The translations under genes and the position numbers were made by a program. From assembly GCA_003162415.1 (NCBI GenBank), contig PMOL01000013.1:186001-250000 (forward strand): DNA of 64,000 nucleotides, in the 5' to 3' direction. Shown piece by piece: positions 17,782 to 26,108 of this stretch (positions are counted from its first letter, which is position 1; every line of letters begins with the position of its first letter). The notes under the pieces were generated by a model. It was given only the letters and a program-made list of their open reading frames with translations. It did not search any database and had not been told where the DNA came from. This DNA comes from Candidatus Dormiibacterota bacterium (lineage in GTDB: Bacteria > Chloroflexota > Dormibacteria > Aeolococcales > Aeolococcaceae).

Positions 17782-17952
17782 TCAGGATCCAAATACGAAG
17801 ACGGCGAAGCCACCGATGCAGAGCCACACGGTGGCTGCTCCCACGACCACCCAGAACGCGGTGCGGCTCCTGTTGTCGAACGGGCGCGATCGACGCCTCC
17901 GAAGATACCTCTGTCGCACCTCGAGGGTGTCAGCCCCGGATGGCGGTGCCAT
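17782..17952 (-). CDS. Small single-pass membrane protein
   Basis: A 56-residue frame from ATG 17952 to TGA 17782-17784. It has a polar, Arg-rich N terminus (VRQRYLRRRRSRPFDNRSR) followed by one clear membrane span (FWVVVGAATVWLCIGGFAVF). GGGAGCG precedes the start. It lies 39 bp downstream of the partner protein gene and is probably cotranscribed with it. Function unknown. Confidence 0.55.
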   Translation of the reverse strand: MAPPSGADTLEVRQRYLRRRRSRPFDNRSRTAFWVVVGAATVWLCIGGFAVFVFGS

Positions 17953-17991
17953 TAAAGGTCGCTCCCGAGTGCCATCGACCCAGCGTGCCGT

Positions 17992-18345
17992 CTAGGGCAT
18001 AACAAGCTCAGCAACACCGGCGCGGTCATCGAGGCGCAGGCGTGCCGATTCCCAAAACCCCAGCCGTGATCGGAATCGTTCAGCCTGAGCCACGACTACC
18101 GGCACATTGGTCAGCTCGACCTCGCGTCGCGCCTGGGGTGATTGGTCGGCCATCAGTTGTTGGATACGCTCGAGGACCGATTCCTCCATGGCCAGGATCT
18201 CGCTGTAGATGTTCTTCCAAAACACCGCCTGCTCGAGCGACGCTGTGGCGAGATCAGCCTCTCCCTCCATCCCCAGCGAGTCGTCGCCACCCCTGGTCGC
18301 AGCGATGATGTCGGGTCGATCGTGCGCGGTGTCTTGCGGGGGCAT
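17992..18345 (-). CDS. Stand-alone helical partner of the divergent winged-helix regulator, copy A
   Basis: A 117-residue soluble protein. After an N-terminal tail it has a helical domain (FWKNIYSEILAMEESVLERI, then REVELTNVPVVVAQAERFRS and LGFWESARLRL). This domain resembles the N-terminal half of the regulator encoded divergently (HWMSIYDDLIRFKLGLLDRV, EAQMAGYYARLDLWYQR) but lacks any DNA-binding domain. ATG 18345 lies 6 nt after a TATGAA hexamer, suggesting leaderless expression. A paralogue sits at 31453-31797. Likely role, by inference: a dimerising modulator or signal-binding partner of the regulator. Confidence 0.65.
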   Translation of the reverse strand: MPPQDTAHDRPDIIAATRGGDDSLGMEGEADLATASLEQAVFWKNIYSEILAMEESVLERIQQLMADQSPQARREVELTNVPVVVAQAERFRSRLGFWESARLRLDDRAGVAELVMP

Positions 18346-18367
18346 GGTCTTTTCATACACCCAGGGG

Positions 18368-18387
18368 CGTAAGAAGATCAGCAACAG
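18368..18387. promoter_or_regulatory. Island direct-repeat element, site 3, in a divergent promoter
   Basis: CGTAAGAAGATCAGCAACAG lies between the two divergent starts. TATAGT at 18394-18399 is a good -10 for the rightward gene, 8 nt before its ATG. Binding here would overlap both promoters. Confidence 0.55.
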
Positions 18388-18407
18388 GTTTCGTATAGTC
18401 ACGAGCC

Positions 18408-18968
18408 ATGGGGACGGATCGCGCCAAGCCAGTCACACGGCCGTTCGAGGGCGAAGACATAGAAACCGAGCACTGGGAAGACGCGCGCCACTGGATGAGC
18501 ATCTATGACGACCTGATTCGTTTCAAGCTGGGCCTGCTCGATCGGGTCCAACGCGAGTTGCCCAAGTTACATCCGGTCGCCCAGACCGCCGCCGACGAGG
18601 ACGTCGGCTTCATCGAAGCGCAGATGGCGGGCTACTATGCCCGGCTGGACCTCTGGTACCAGCGGGTCTGGCAGCTCCAGGGCCTCTGGTTGGATCCGGA
18701 CGGCCGCGTCGTCCGCCACAAGGGACGAGAGGCGGTGCTGACGCATCGAGAGTTCGAGCTCCTGCAATTCCTCCTCGACCATCCCCACCGCTTCTACACC
18801 GCGGCCCAGATCACCGGACTCGCCTGGTCAGACGCTGCTTTGTTCCCAGAGGAAGTCCGCAACTACGTTCTCCGGCTGCGAAAAATCCTCGCCCGGCTTG
18901 AGATTCCATGTGACCTGGTCAATCGACCCGGCCGAGGTTATGCGCTGGCGTTTCGCAACACGGACTGA
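18408..18968 (+). CDS. Winged-helix regulator with novel N-terminal helical domain, copy A
   Basis: A 186-residue protein. Residues about 20-95 form a helical domain (HWEDARHWMSIYDDLIRFKL to LDLWYQRVWQL). Residues about 100-185 form an OmpR-type C-terminal winged helix (LTHREFELLQFLLDHPHRFY, EEVRNYVLRLRKIL, LVNRPGRGYAL). There is no receiver domain or phospho-acceptor Asp signature, so the input is not a classical two-component one. It is divergent from its stand-alone domain homologue and both share a direct-repeat site, suggesting autoregulation. A close paralogue lies at 31859-32422. Confidence 0.8.
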   Translation: MGTDRAKPVTRPFEGEDIETEHWEDARHWMSIYDDLIRFKLGLLDRVQRELPKLHPVAQTAADEDVGFIEAQMAGYYARLDLWYQRVWQLQGLWLDPDGRVVRHKGREAVLTHREFELLQFLLDHPHRFYTAAQITGLAWSDAALFPEEVRNYVLRLRKILARLEIPCDLVNRPGRGYALAFRNTD

Positions 18969-18992
18969 TCGCGGGCACTGCCGGGCCACGGG

Positions 18993-20144
18993 TCAACCGC
19001 TAACCTCACTCAACTGGGCATTACGGCTAGGCGCCGCGCTCACAGCCGTGAGTGTGGGATGCATCGCGGCTAAGAGTTGCTCAAGTGCTGGACGCAGGTC
19101 GGCGCGAATATCGAACCGCATTTCCGGTTCGTCTTCGACGACCACAACTCCGGTGTTCTGAAACCGAATCAGCCGGTGCCGCACTTCGAATGCCGTTGCG
19201 CCTAATGACGACGCTAGTTCACGCAGTGTACGAGGCCGATCGAGGAGCTCCGTGACGATCCTGAGCCGTTCGATATCCCCGAGTGCCCGCAGTAGTTCGG
19301 CTGCCGCGGAAAGCTCGTCCACGGAGCCTGCGACCAAAGCGCGGACGGCCGCCAAAGCCGCGCGAGGCTTCAACGGCATGCGCCTACCGCTGATGTAGCT
19401 GGTCTGGAGCAACACCTCCCCGACTGTTGCCCCACCGCTTCGCCGAGCGACGATGACGTAAAAGGCGCCCACCACAAGCAGCGCGACGGCTGCATCCACC
19501 CAGCCGGCGCCGAAACCTAAGCCGAGCACGCGGCTCAGCGCGAGCAGGCCGGTGATGACGCTCGCCACCACGCCAATATCGAGAGCTGCAGCCAGCACGA
19601 CGCGCACCCAACGCGGCACTCGCACCAGCCCCGCACCCGAGGAGGCTGGCGTCTTCCGGACGGCGATATAGCAGCCAATGCCCATGACAATGAGAATCAC
19701 ACCTTGGAGCGCGAGTTTCTGGACCTGATTGAGGAAACGCTCGACAGGAACACCCACCAAAATACCGAGCGTGACGTAGACGCCAACCCACAGCACGGTC
19801 GACGAGACCATGGCGAGGATGAACGAGCGTCGAGGGGCTCGTACGGCTCCGGCGACGAGGGTTGTGTAGATGCGCAGCCCCGGGATCAGCCGGGTAATCG
19901 CAATCCCCAGCCATCCCGTTGACAGGATCCGACCCTCGACCCTCTCGAGGTTGCGCTGCTGACGCAGCCGCTTGGCGAGAGCGCGAAGTCCACGATCGCC
20001 GACCGCCCGGGCCCAGGAATACCCAGCCAAGGATCCGGCGATACAGGCCACCAGTGCCAGAGGGATGAAGGCATACGGGTTGAGTCCCCCGGAGGCGATA
20101 AGTAGCCGCGCCTGCCATGTGAATGACCCCGCCAACGGTGCCAT
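18993..20144 (-). CDS. DedA-family membrane protein fused to a C-terminal winged helix
   Basis: A 383-residue protein. Residues 1-165 match DedA/VTT proteins (GSLAGYSWARAVG, ITRLIPGLRIYTTLVAGA, then VSSTVLWVGVYVTLG), missing only the first helix. Further membrane segments follow to about residue 250 (LAAALDIGVVASVITGLLAL, VDAAVALLVVGAFYVIVA). The C terminus (about 285-360) is an ArsR-like winged helix: ALGDIERLRIVTELL, RTLRELASSLGA, EVRHRLIRFQNTGVVVVE. DedA proteins move lipids or maintain envelope homeostasis. The fusion suggests a membrane-tethered regulator. It follows DUF6131 copy 2 by 59 bp. Confidence 0.8.
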   Translation of the reverse strand: MAPLAGSFTWQARLLIASGGLNPYAFIPLALVACIAGSLAGYSWARAVGDRGLRALAKRLRQQRNLERVEGRILSTGWLGIAITRLIPGLRIYTTLVAGAVRAPRRSFILAMVSSTVLWVGVYVTLGILVGVPVERFLNQVQKLALQGVILIVMGIGCYIAVRKTPASSGAGLVRVPRWVRVVLAAALDIGVVASVITGLLALSRVLGLGFGAGWVDAAVALLVVGAFYVIVARRSGGATVGEVLLQTSYISGRRMPLKPRAALAAVRALVAGSVDELSAAAELLRALGDIERLRIVTELLDRPRTLRELASSLGATAFEVRHRLIRFQNTGVVVVEDEPEMRFDIRADLRPALEQLLAAMHPTLTAVSAAPSRNAQLSEVSG

Positions 20145-20203
20145 TACACTGCTGCGAGCTACAACCGTTCCCTCGACCTGATAAGCACGGTCGCGAGCGC
20201 TGC

Positions 20204-20359
20204 TCAGTAATAATGCCGCCGCCCACGCACCGCATGTCCCGCCATCCCCCTAAGCTCGAACACGATCCCGATAGCCAGGAGAATGATCCCGAAGGGCCAC
20301 AAGATCGGAATGCTCGCGAAAAAGCCGAGGACCAATAGCGCAACGCCGAGGAAGATCAT
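20204..20359 (-). CDS. DUF6131 small membrane protein, copy 2
   Basis: A 51-residue two-helix peptide (IFLGVALLVLGFFASIPILW, IILLAIGIVFELRG) with the ending GHAVRGRRHYY. AAGGGG precedes ATG 20359. It is the divergent member of the three copies and sits directly upstream of the DedA fusion gene, suggesting a functional link at the membrane. Confidence 0.85.
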   Translation of the reverse strand: MIFLGVALLVLGFFASIPILWPFGIILLAIGIVFELRGMAGHAVRGRRHYY

Positions 20360-20534
20360 GTGCACCCCTTTGAGCGACGCGAGCATCTTGCAAGCCGACC
20401 ATGGCGGTGCGTCGTAGTCACCACGGCGCGGCACCCTCTGATGTCGATCGCGAGCACGGGTATCCTCAGTTGGTTGGTGCGAAATCCGGCCGTTCTGATG
20501 GCAGGATCACGCGCACCGAGCCTCCTCCGGTGTC

Positions 20535-20554
20535 CGTAACATTTACAGCAATAT
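20535..20554 (-). promoter_or_regulatory. Island direct-repeat element, site 4
   Basis: CGTAACATTTACAGCAATAT: an intact first half-site and a second half-site with changes (CAATA), 176 bp upstream of DUF6131 copy 2. Confidence 0.45.
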
Positions 20555-20590
20555 CCTCGCCGCGATGCCGCCAGTCGACGCGGCTGGCTC

Positions 20591-20806
20591 CTAGACCTGA
20601 GCGCCTGCCGCGTTAGGGTCGTCGGGTGCCGTGGGATCGCTCATCTTCGCCTCGGCTCGGGCCAGTTCAGCAAGGATCTCCTCCTCGATGCCGACCTTCC
20701 CCATGAGACTGCTCTCGTCGGGCACAGACTCATGGGCAGTGTCGATCGGCGCCTCCGCCTCGTCATCGACGTCCGCCCTGTCGCTCGGTGCCCTTGGATC
20801 GCTCAT
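20591..20806 (-). CDS. Small acidic protein
   Basis: A 71-residue acidic peptide (DRADVDDEAEAPIDTAHESV, then EEEILAELARAEAKMSDPTA) that is probably partly disordered with a central helix. Its start ATG 20806 overlaps the stop of the next upstream acidic gene by four bases (ATGA), a sign of translational coupling. No family recognised. Confidence 0.5.
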   Translation of the reverse strand: MSDPRAPSDRADVDDEAEAPIDTAHESVPDESSLMGKVGIEEEILAELARAEAKMSDPTAPDDPNAAGAQV

Positions 20807-20973
20807 CTTTTCGGGCTGGTTGGCTGGCTCAGCGCACCGGCATTCAGGTCAGCATTCTGCGGGCTCTCGTCGTTATCCGTCGCCGTTGCGCCCGCGTCCT
20901 TGTCGGGACCACCTTCGTATCCGTCCGCATCCGGCGCGGTCGGGGTGCCATCCGGTTCTTCGCCTTGTGTCAT
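20803..20973 (-). CDS. Very small acidic protein coupled to the next gene
   Basis: A 56-residue frame from ATG 20973 (AAGGA just upstream) to TGA 20803-20805. It is rich in Asp, Glu, Gly, Thr and Pro (GEEPDGTPTAPDADGYEGG), so probably disordered. The ATGA overlap with the following acidic gene supports a two-gene operon. Function unknown. Confidence 0.5.
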   Translation of the reverse strand: MTQGEEPDGTPTAPDADGYEGGPDKDAGATATDNDESPQNADLNAGALSQPTSPKR

Positions 20974-21156
20974 TGCTCGTCCTTTTGCTCCCAGCGCGAT
21001 GTTGTCGTTTGATCATGGCCGATTGGTACCGCTCAGAGCGAGATCGGAAGGTGCAGGAACACTGGGGCGCAGCCCCTTACGGTCGCGCGATGTTTCCACC
21101 GCAGGGCGCGGCCATACGATTGACGGGTCATCAACGCATTGATGTGCGTTTGCTGG

Positions 21157-23166
21157 TCACCGCCGGCCCTCATCGGCGAAGAGGTAGGCGGATCGTGGCC
21201 GCAGGCCGCTGAGCGCCGCGCGATCGAGCAGTGCTGCGGCAACGTCCTCGACGTCAGACGCCAGAGTTGGCTTGCCCAGTCCGAAGCCCTGTCCGAGGGT
21301 GATGCCGACTGCTTTCATCATGTCCGCCACGTATTCGTTCTCGACGCCTTCGGCGATGACCGTGGCGCCACTGATGCGCGCGAAGGACATAGTCGCGTCG
21401 ATGACCCGTCGCGAACCGATCCGGCTCGAAGTCATGGTGAGGCTGCGCCCGAGCTTGAGATATTCGCTCGATGAGGCAGCGATAAGCTCCAGGGTGGAGT
21501 GCCCCTCGCCGACGTCGTCGAGCGCAAAGCGGATGCCTTCATTTCGATAATCGGCAAGGACGCGGCCCAGCAACTCATAGTCGCGAATGCGCTCGTGCTC
21601 GGTGATATCCAGTACAACTGTCTGCGGCGCACGCCCCATCGAGCGGAGAAGATCGAGCAATTGGTCGACGCCGTGAATGGGGTCGATCAGGCTGGTTGCG
21701 CTGATGTTCAGGAAGAGTGTGGTTGCTTTGGGAAGCTGCTTCGCGTCCTCGACGGCACGGCGCCGGCAAACCCAGTCGAGATCGCGGATGTGGCCGCTCG
21801 TTCGCGCAGCCTCAAAGACCTCGTCCACTGAGTCCATGGCGGCGAAGCCTTCGGGTCGCGCCAGCGCTTCGTAGCCCAACACGGACCCATCGAAGAGACT
21901 CACAACCGGCTGGAACACCGTCGCCAGGAGGCCGCCATCAAGGACACGGGTGATCACATCTGAATAGGACCGGTCCGCGATGTCACCGGTTTCGCCGGCC
22001 TCATAGGACGAGCCGATGACGCGATCGCCACCGGCGTGCTTCGCCTTATAGAGTGACTCGTCGGCTCGCTGCCACACCGAGACCGGATCCGCGCCCGCCG
22101 GTGCCGCGCTCCAGCCGACCGTGATGCGAGCTGGAGTGCCGGGAAGGCTGAGAGCGTGCATGGCTACACGCATTCGCTCAGCTACGACGTTGGCCCCAAA
22201 GACGCCTACCTCGGGCAGCAGCGCCGCGAACTCATCTCCTCCGACCCGAGCCATGACGTCCCAGCCCCGCACGAGGAGACCCAGCGTGTGTCCCACCAGG
22301 CGCAGCAGCGTGTCGCCGGCGGCGTGCCCCTCCGTATCGTTGGTCGCCTTCAGGCCGTCGACGTCCAGGGACAAGATTGCGAATGGTTGGCGCGGGATGG
22401 TGCGCAGCGCCCGATCGAACTCCCGTCGGTTCTTAAGCCCCGTCAGCGAGTCAGTTGACGCTAGCTCGGCGAGCTCCATCGCCGAATCATGCAGAGCGCC
22501 GTCGGCGCGGACGCGGTCGACGAAGATTCCGACGTGCCGGCACGCAGCAAGCACGGCATCGAACAGTCCTTTCGGTGGACGACCGGGCGATTCATGAAAG
22601 ATCATCAGGACACCCATGACTCCGCTCTTCGCTCGGATCGGAAACGTCAAGATGCAGCGAATGCCGATGGCCGCGCTTTCGGCTACCCGATCTTCAGGAC
22701 CGCCGGTCGGGCTCGGCGGTGCCATGGATCCTCGGCCGGTCCTCATGGCTCGGCCGACGAGCGAGGGTCCCGGGCCTATGCCGAGCGCTCTTCCGGCTGC
22801 CTCGAAGGCGTCGACTCCAGTGGCTCCTTCAGAGGACGAGGAGTATTGCAATTCGACCTCTCGGGGTCCCTCGGCGCGCAGCCAGATCTCACCAATGCTG
22901 CAGCCGAGCGTCGTCGTCACGAGATCAAGGGTCTGTTGCAGCGCGACGTGCACTTCCGTCGACTCGTTCAGCAGCGCGAGCACTCTGACCAGCAACCCAT
23001 CGCGCGATATCTGATCGACGGTTGGGTACTGAGCCGTGCCCACTATCTGCACGGTCTGATGCAACGCTTCTCCGATTTGCCCACGACGTCCCTTGTCCGG
23101 GTTCTTCACCGGCGTGCCATTGATCGCGGCTTCCAGCACTCCTGGATGGATACGGGAGCCTGACAT
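21157..23166 (-). CDS. GAF-GGDEF-EAL cyclic-di-GMP protein
   Basis: A 669-residue cytoplasmic protein. A GAF-like domain (about 55-215) is followed by a GGDEF domain with an intact RVGGDEF signature (about 306-312) and an EAL domain with FQPVV, YEALAR, LNIS, ITEHE, DDVGEG and AEGVE. In the EAL domain the usual K-[IL]-D motif after DDFG reads LKLGR, so phosphodiesterase activity may be weak. By motif the cyclase half should make cyclic-di-GMP. It is divergent from a second GGDEF/EAL gene across 303 bp. Confidence 0.88.
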   Translation of the reverse strand: MSGSRIHPGVLEAAINGTPVKNPDKGRRGQIGEALHQTVQIVGTAQYPTVDQISRDGLLVRVLALLNESTEVHVALQQTLDLVTTTLGCSIGEIWLRAEGPREVELQYSSSSEGATGVDAFEAAGRALGIGPGPSLVGRAMRTGRGSMAPPSPTGGPEDRVAESAAIGIRCILTFPIRAKSGVMGVLMIFHESPGRPPKGLFDAVLAACRHVGIFVDRVRADGALHDSAMELAELASTDSLTGLKNRREFDRALRTIPRQPFAILSLDVDGLKATNDTEGHAAGDTLLRLVGHTLGLLVRGWDVMARVGGDEFAALLPEVGVFGANVVAERMRVAMHALSLPGTPARITVGWSAAPAGADPVSVWQRADESLYKAKHAGGDRVIGSSYEAGETGDIADRSYSDVITRVLDGGLLATVFQPVVSLFDGSVLGYEALARPEGFAAMDSVDEVFEAARTSGHIRDLDWVCRRRAVEDAKQLPKATTLFLNISATSLIDPIHGVDQLLDLLRSMGRAPQTVVLDITEHERIRDYELLGRVLADYRNEGIRFALDDVGEGHSTLELIAASSSEYLKLGRSLTMTSSRIGSRRVIDATMSFARISGATVIAEGVENEYVADMMKAVGITLGQGFGLGKPTLASDVEDVAAALLDRAALSGLRPRSAYLFADEGRR

Positions 23167-23469
23167 TGCGTTGCCTACCTCGTGACCGACTGCTTCTCCT
23201 ACGTCACCGTGATAGGTTTGGAAACATGCGTCAGTGCGCTACCGTACAGAGCGCCATCCTTGATACGCGACCGACACAACGTCGATCATTCGCGTACGGG
23301 TACCCGTTTGTGGCCTAGGACCAGACGCTTAAGATCTGATGCTGGAGCCACGGCGGTGCGACTCCGAGATCACCGTGGAATGCAACACATCTGAGCGCAG
23401 ACTGTCGCGACGTTGACCGCGCCACCGCGAGCCTGAATGACCCGCTCAGGGTAGAGAAATGTCGATCGG
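23167..23469. other. Non-coding divergent region between two cyclic-di-GMP genes
   Basis: The 303 bases hold the promoters of both genes. I see no small gene and no clear operator. The right-hand gene appears to have lost the start of its PAS domain, so part of this DNA may be decayed coding sequence. Confidence 0.5.
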
Positions 23470-25281
23470 ATGGAGTCGAGCGTCAGCGCAAGCGACGGTC
23501 GACTGGTGATCGCCGCCAGGAAGCGGGCTCGAGCCGGCCTCCAGCGGAGCCTGCGCCTGCTTCGCGATGAGGATGGGGCTCCTGTCCACCTGCTTGCACT
23601 GGTTCAGGACCTGACCAAGCAGCGTGGCTCAGAGCGGGCAGCGCGCCGCAGCCAGGCATTGATTGATGCCGCCATCGTTGCGCTTCCCGTCACCCTCTCG
23701 ACGTTCGATACCGACCTTCGCCTGACCTTCGTCGCGGGCGGTCGCCAGCAGGCGCGAGTCTATCCAGACGAGTACCTCGGCAAGCGGATCACGGAAATCA
23801 CCCACGATCCCGCGGCGATTCGCGCGCTCGAGGTTGCACTTGGCGGCTCCGATTCGACATCGCGCACGCTCATCAACGGCAACGTGTATCTCAGCCTCAA
23901 TGCGCCGATGCGGGACGATGCCGGCGCCATCGTCGGCGTCGTTTCTGTGAACAACAACATCGCCGCGGAAGTCTCGGCCGATGCAAATCGCCGGCAGCGC
24001 GAGGACGATCGACTCTACGCGGGGCGCCACGATCCGCTCACAGGGCTACTCGGGCGACTCGGTCTCGTGGAGCACCTCAACGAGCTGGCGTCGGCGAATC
24101 GCTGCGCCGGAGCGCTCATGCTCCTTGACCTCGACGACTTCAATCTCATCAACGACAGCCTCGGCAATACGGTGGGCGACGCGGTGCTGCTCGACCTGGC
24201 GAGCCGGATCTCTGATGCCTTCCCGGAACTGGTGGTCGCGCGCTACGGGGGAGACGCCTTCGCTCTCGTCGCCCCATTCGCCATCAGGCGTGCTTATGCC
24301 GTCGAGGCAGCGAAACGTGTCTGCGCCATCCTCGACGCAGATGTCGAGGTCTTCGGCCACGCCCTTCGGATCACAGCCAGCCTCGGTGTGGCTCTTGAAG
24401 AGGCGCAGGGATCATCCATGCTACTTCGCAACGCCGACTCGGCTCTCGCGCATGCAAAGCACGCAGGGATTGGTCAATATCGCCTGTACGACGGCGACAT
24501 GCGTCGCGAGGTTCAGGATCGGATCGGCATTCGCGGTGGCCTTCAGGCCGCGCTGAAGGACGGCCGGCTGCAGGTTGCCTACCAACCCATCGTCAACCTT
24601 GGCGACCGCTCCACCATCGGCGCTGAGGCACTGCTTCGTTGGACCGACCCGGAGCGTGGGTCCGTCCCACCGGCAGAGTTCATTCCCGTCGCCGAACAGA
24701 GTGGCCTGATCGTGCCGATTGGGACGTGGGTGATGAACACCGCTTGCGAAAACGTGGAGTCCCTCCACGACCGCAGCCTCTACGTGGCCGTCAACGTCTC
24801 GGTCCGCCAGTTCATCGGCGGTGTCTCCGCAGAGTGGGTGGAGGAGATCCTCGCTCGCACCGCTCTGCCCGCACGGGACCTCACCGTTGAGGTAACGGAG
24901 ACCGCACTCATGGACGACATCGATCTGGTCAGATCCTCGTTCGAGCGCTTGCGATCAATAGGCGTGCGCGTCGCCATCGACGACTTCGGAACCGGCTATT
25001 CGTCACTGGCGCGGTTGCATATGCTTCCTGTCGACCTGATCAAACTTGACCGCGCCTTCGTGACACATATTGACCAGCGGTCCGAGGCGCGGGGTATGGC
25101 AGCCGCGATCCTTCAAGTGAGCGCGGCCATCGGCGCGACCATCGTCGCCGAGGGCGTGGAAACGGAGTCAGAGGCAGCTACCCTGATCGATCTCGGCTAC
25201 ACCGTGGGGCAGGGCTATCTGTTCGCCAAAGCGATGCCAATCGACGATCTCAACAGGCGCCTGGCCCTGGAGAAGCGATGA
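23470..25281 (+). CDS. Truncated PAS / PAS / degenerate GGDEF / EAL protein
   Basis: A 603-residue protein. It opens inside a PAS module, since only the C-terminal PAC segment is visible (LRLLRDEDGAPVHLLALVQD). A second PAS follows (about 55-175). The GGDEF site reads RYGGDAF (about residue 260), so cyclase activity is unlikely. The EAL domain looks intact: EALLRW, NVSVRQF, EVTETALM, IDDFGTGYSSL, IKLDRAF, AEGVET. I expect a cyclic-di-GMP phosphodiesterase, perhaps regulated by GTP at the GGDAF domain. The start is uncertain because no ribosome site is obvious. Confidence 0.8.
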   Translation: MESSVSASDGRLVIAARKRARAGLQRSLRLLRDEDGAPVHLLALVQDLTKQRGSERAARRSQALIDAAIVALPVTLSTFDTDLRLTFVAGGRQQARVYPDEYLGKRITEITHDPAAIRALEVALGGSDSTSRTLINGNVYLSLNAPMRDDAGAIVGVVSVNNNIAAEVSADANRRQREDDRLYAGRHDPLTGLLGRLGLVEHLNELASANRCAGALMLLDLDDFNLINDSLGNTVGDAVLLDLASRISDAFPELVVARYGGDAFALVAPFAIRRAYAVEAAKRVCAILDADVEVFGHALRITASLGVALEEAQGSSMLLRNADSALAHAKHAGIGQYRLYDGDMRREVQDRIGIRGGLQAALKDGRLQVAYQPIVNLGDRSTIGAEALLRWTDPERGSVPPAEFIPVAEQSGLIVPIGTWVMNTACENVESLHDRSLYVAVNVSVRQFIGGVSAEWVEEILARTALPARDLTVEVTETALMDDIDLVRSSFERLRSIGVRVAIDDFGTGYSSLARLHMLPVDLIKLDRAFVTHIDQRSEARGMAAAILQVSAAIGATIVAEGVETESEAATLIDLGYTVGQGYLFAKAMPIDDLNRRLALEKR

Positions 25282-25775
25282 GGCTCCGGTCCTCGGGGAC
25301 GCCGCCGCACTTGGGGATAGAAGACCAATTGATGTGACGCCCGGTCGGACGGGAAGCCGCGGCTGATGCGTCGATCCGCCGCTCCCTGTCCGAAAGGCCG
25401 GGACTTGGCTGACGTCTGCCGGCATCGCGAGAAGGTGCCGGATCAGTAGCCCCCTACCGCGCACTCTGACGAGGCCGTGCGACGCTCGTCGGTCCGTCAG
25501 CGTACCAACGGGTATGTGCCCAAAAGTCAGGTACCGGCTGTGGTTGCTCTTCGGTACGCTGACGGGCAGACGAATGTCCTAGGCATTGGTCAACGTCAGC
25601 GCCGGGTCGGCTCCTCCGGCACCCCACTCGATGCCGGCAGACTCTGCCCTCCAAGTCCCGGTGTTCGGGGTGGGAGTAGCGGCACGATCGCAAACGCACC
25701 GCGTCCCAACCTCCCTTCCCATCCCGCCGGGCGCGACGCTCAGCCGATATGCCGATCCTGACGGAGGACTGAAGA
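25282..25775. other. Non-coding region with R repeat and long inverted repeat
   Basis: The 494 bases contain R repeat copy 2 (25393-25540) and a perfect 13-bp inverted repeat, CCGTCAGCGTACC at 25494-25506 and its complement at 25553-25565. No gene is supportable. Confidence 0.6.
25393..25540 (+). repeat. R repeat, copy 2
   Basis: Shares CTGCCGGCATCGCGAGAA and the next about 100 bases (GGTGCCGGATCAGTA-CCCCC, later CAGCGTACC) with the inverted copy at 35650-35797. Only its first about 50 bases match copy 1 at 14719. Confidence 0.7.
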
Positions 25776-26108
25776 ATGACGGCTCAAGAGGACCCGTCGG
25801 ATCGCTGGTACGAAGCAGGCGACACGGATGAGTTTCAGCAGTTCTTCGATGCCCTCGTGCGCGAACTCGAGCTCTTTCGCCGCGTCCACCCGGGCCACGT
25901 CTTCAGGCCCAACCATCAACGGTTCTGGGAGTTGGTAAGTGAGAAGCAGGGAAACATGGAGCCCGAGACGCGGACCTGGGCTCGAATTGCCCCCGGGTTG
26001 CCGGGGAAACCGACAGCCAAGGTCAAGCAAAGCTCGAACGTCTCGGGCGAGATTGGTTTCGACGAAGATGAAACAAGGCAGTTGATCGGATGGCCGCCAC
26101 CCCCGTAG
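25776..26108 (+). CDS. Hypothetical protein
   Basis: A 110-residue acidic protein with a strong GGAGGA site before ATG 25776. The N-terminal half is helical (EFQQFFDALVRELELFRRVH); the C terminus is Pro-rich (RQLIGWPPPP). No domain recognised. It is the first gene to the right of R repeat copy 2. Confidence 0.6.
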   Translation: MTAQEDPSDRWYEAGDTDEFQQFFDALVRELELFRRVHPGHVFRPNHQRFWELVSEKQGNMEPETRTWARIAPGLPGKPTAKVKQSSNVSGEIGFDEDETRQLIGWPPPP

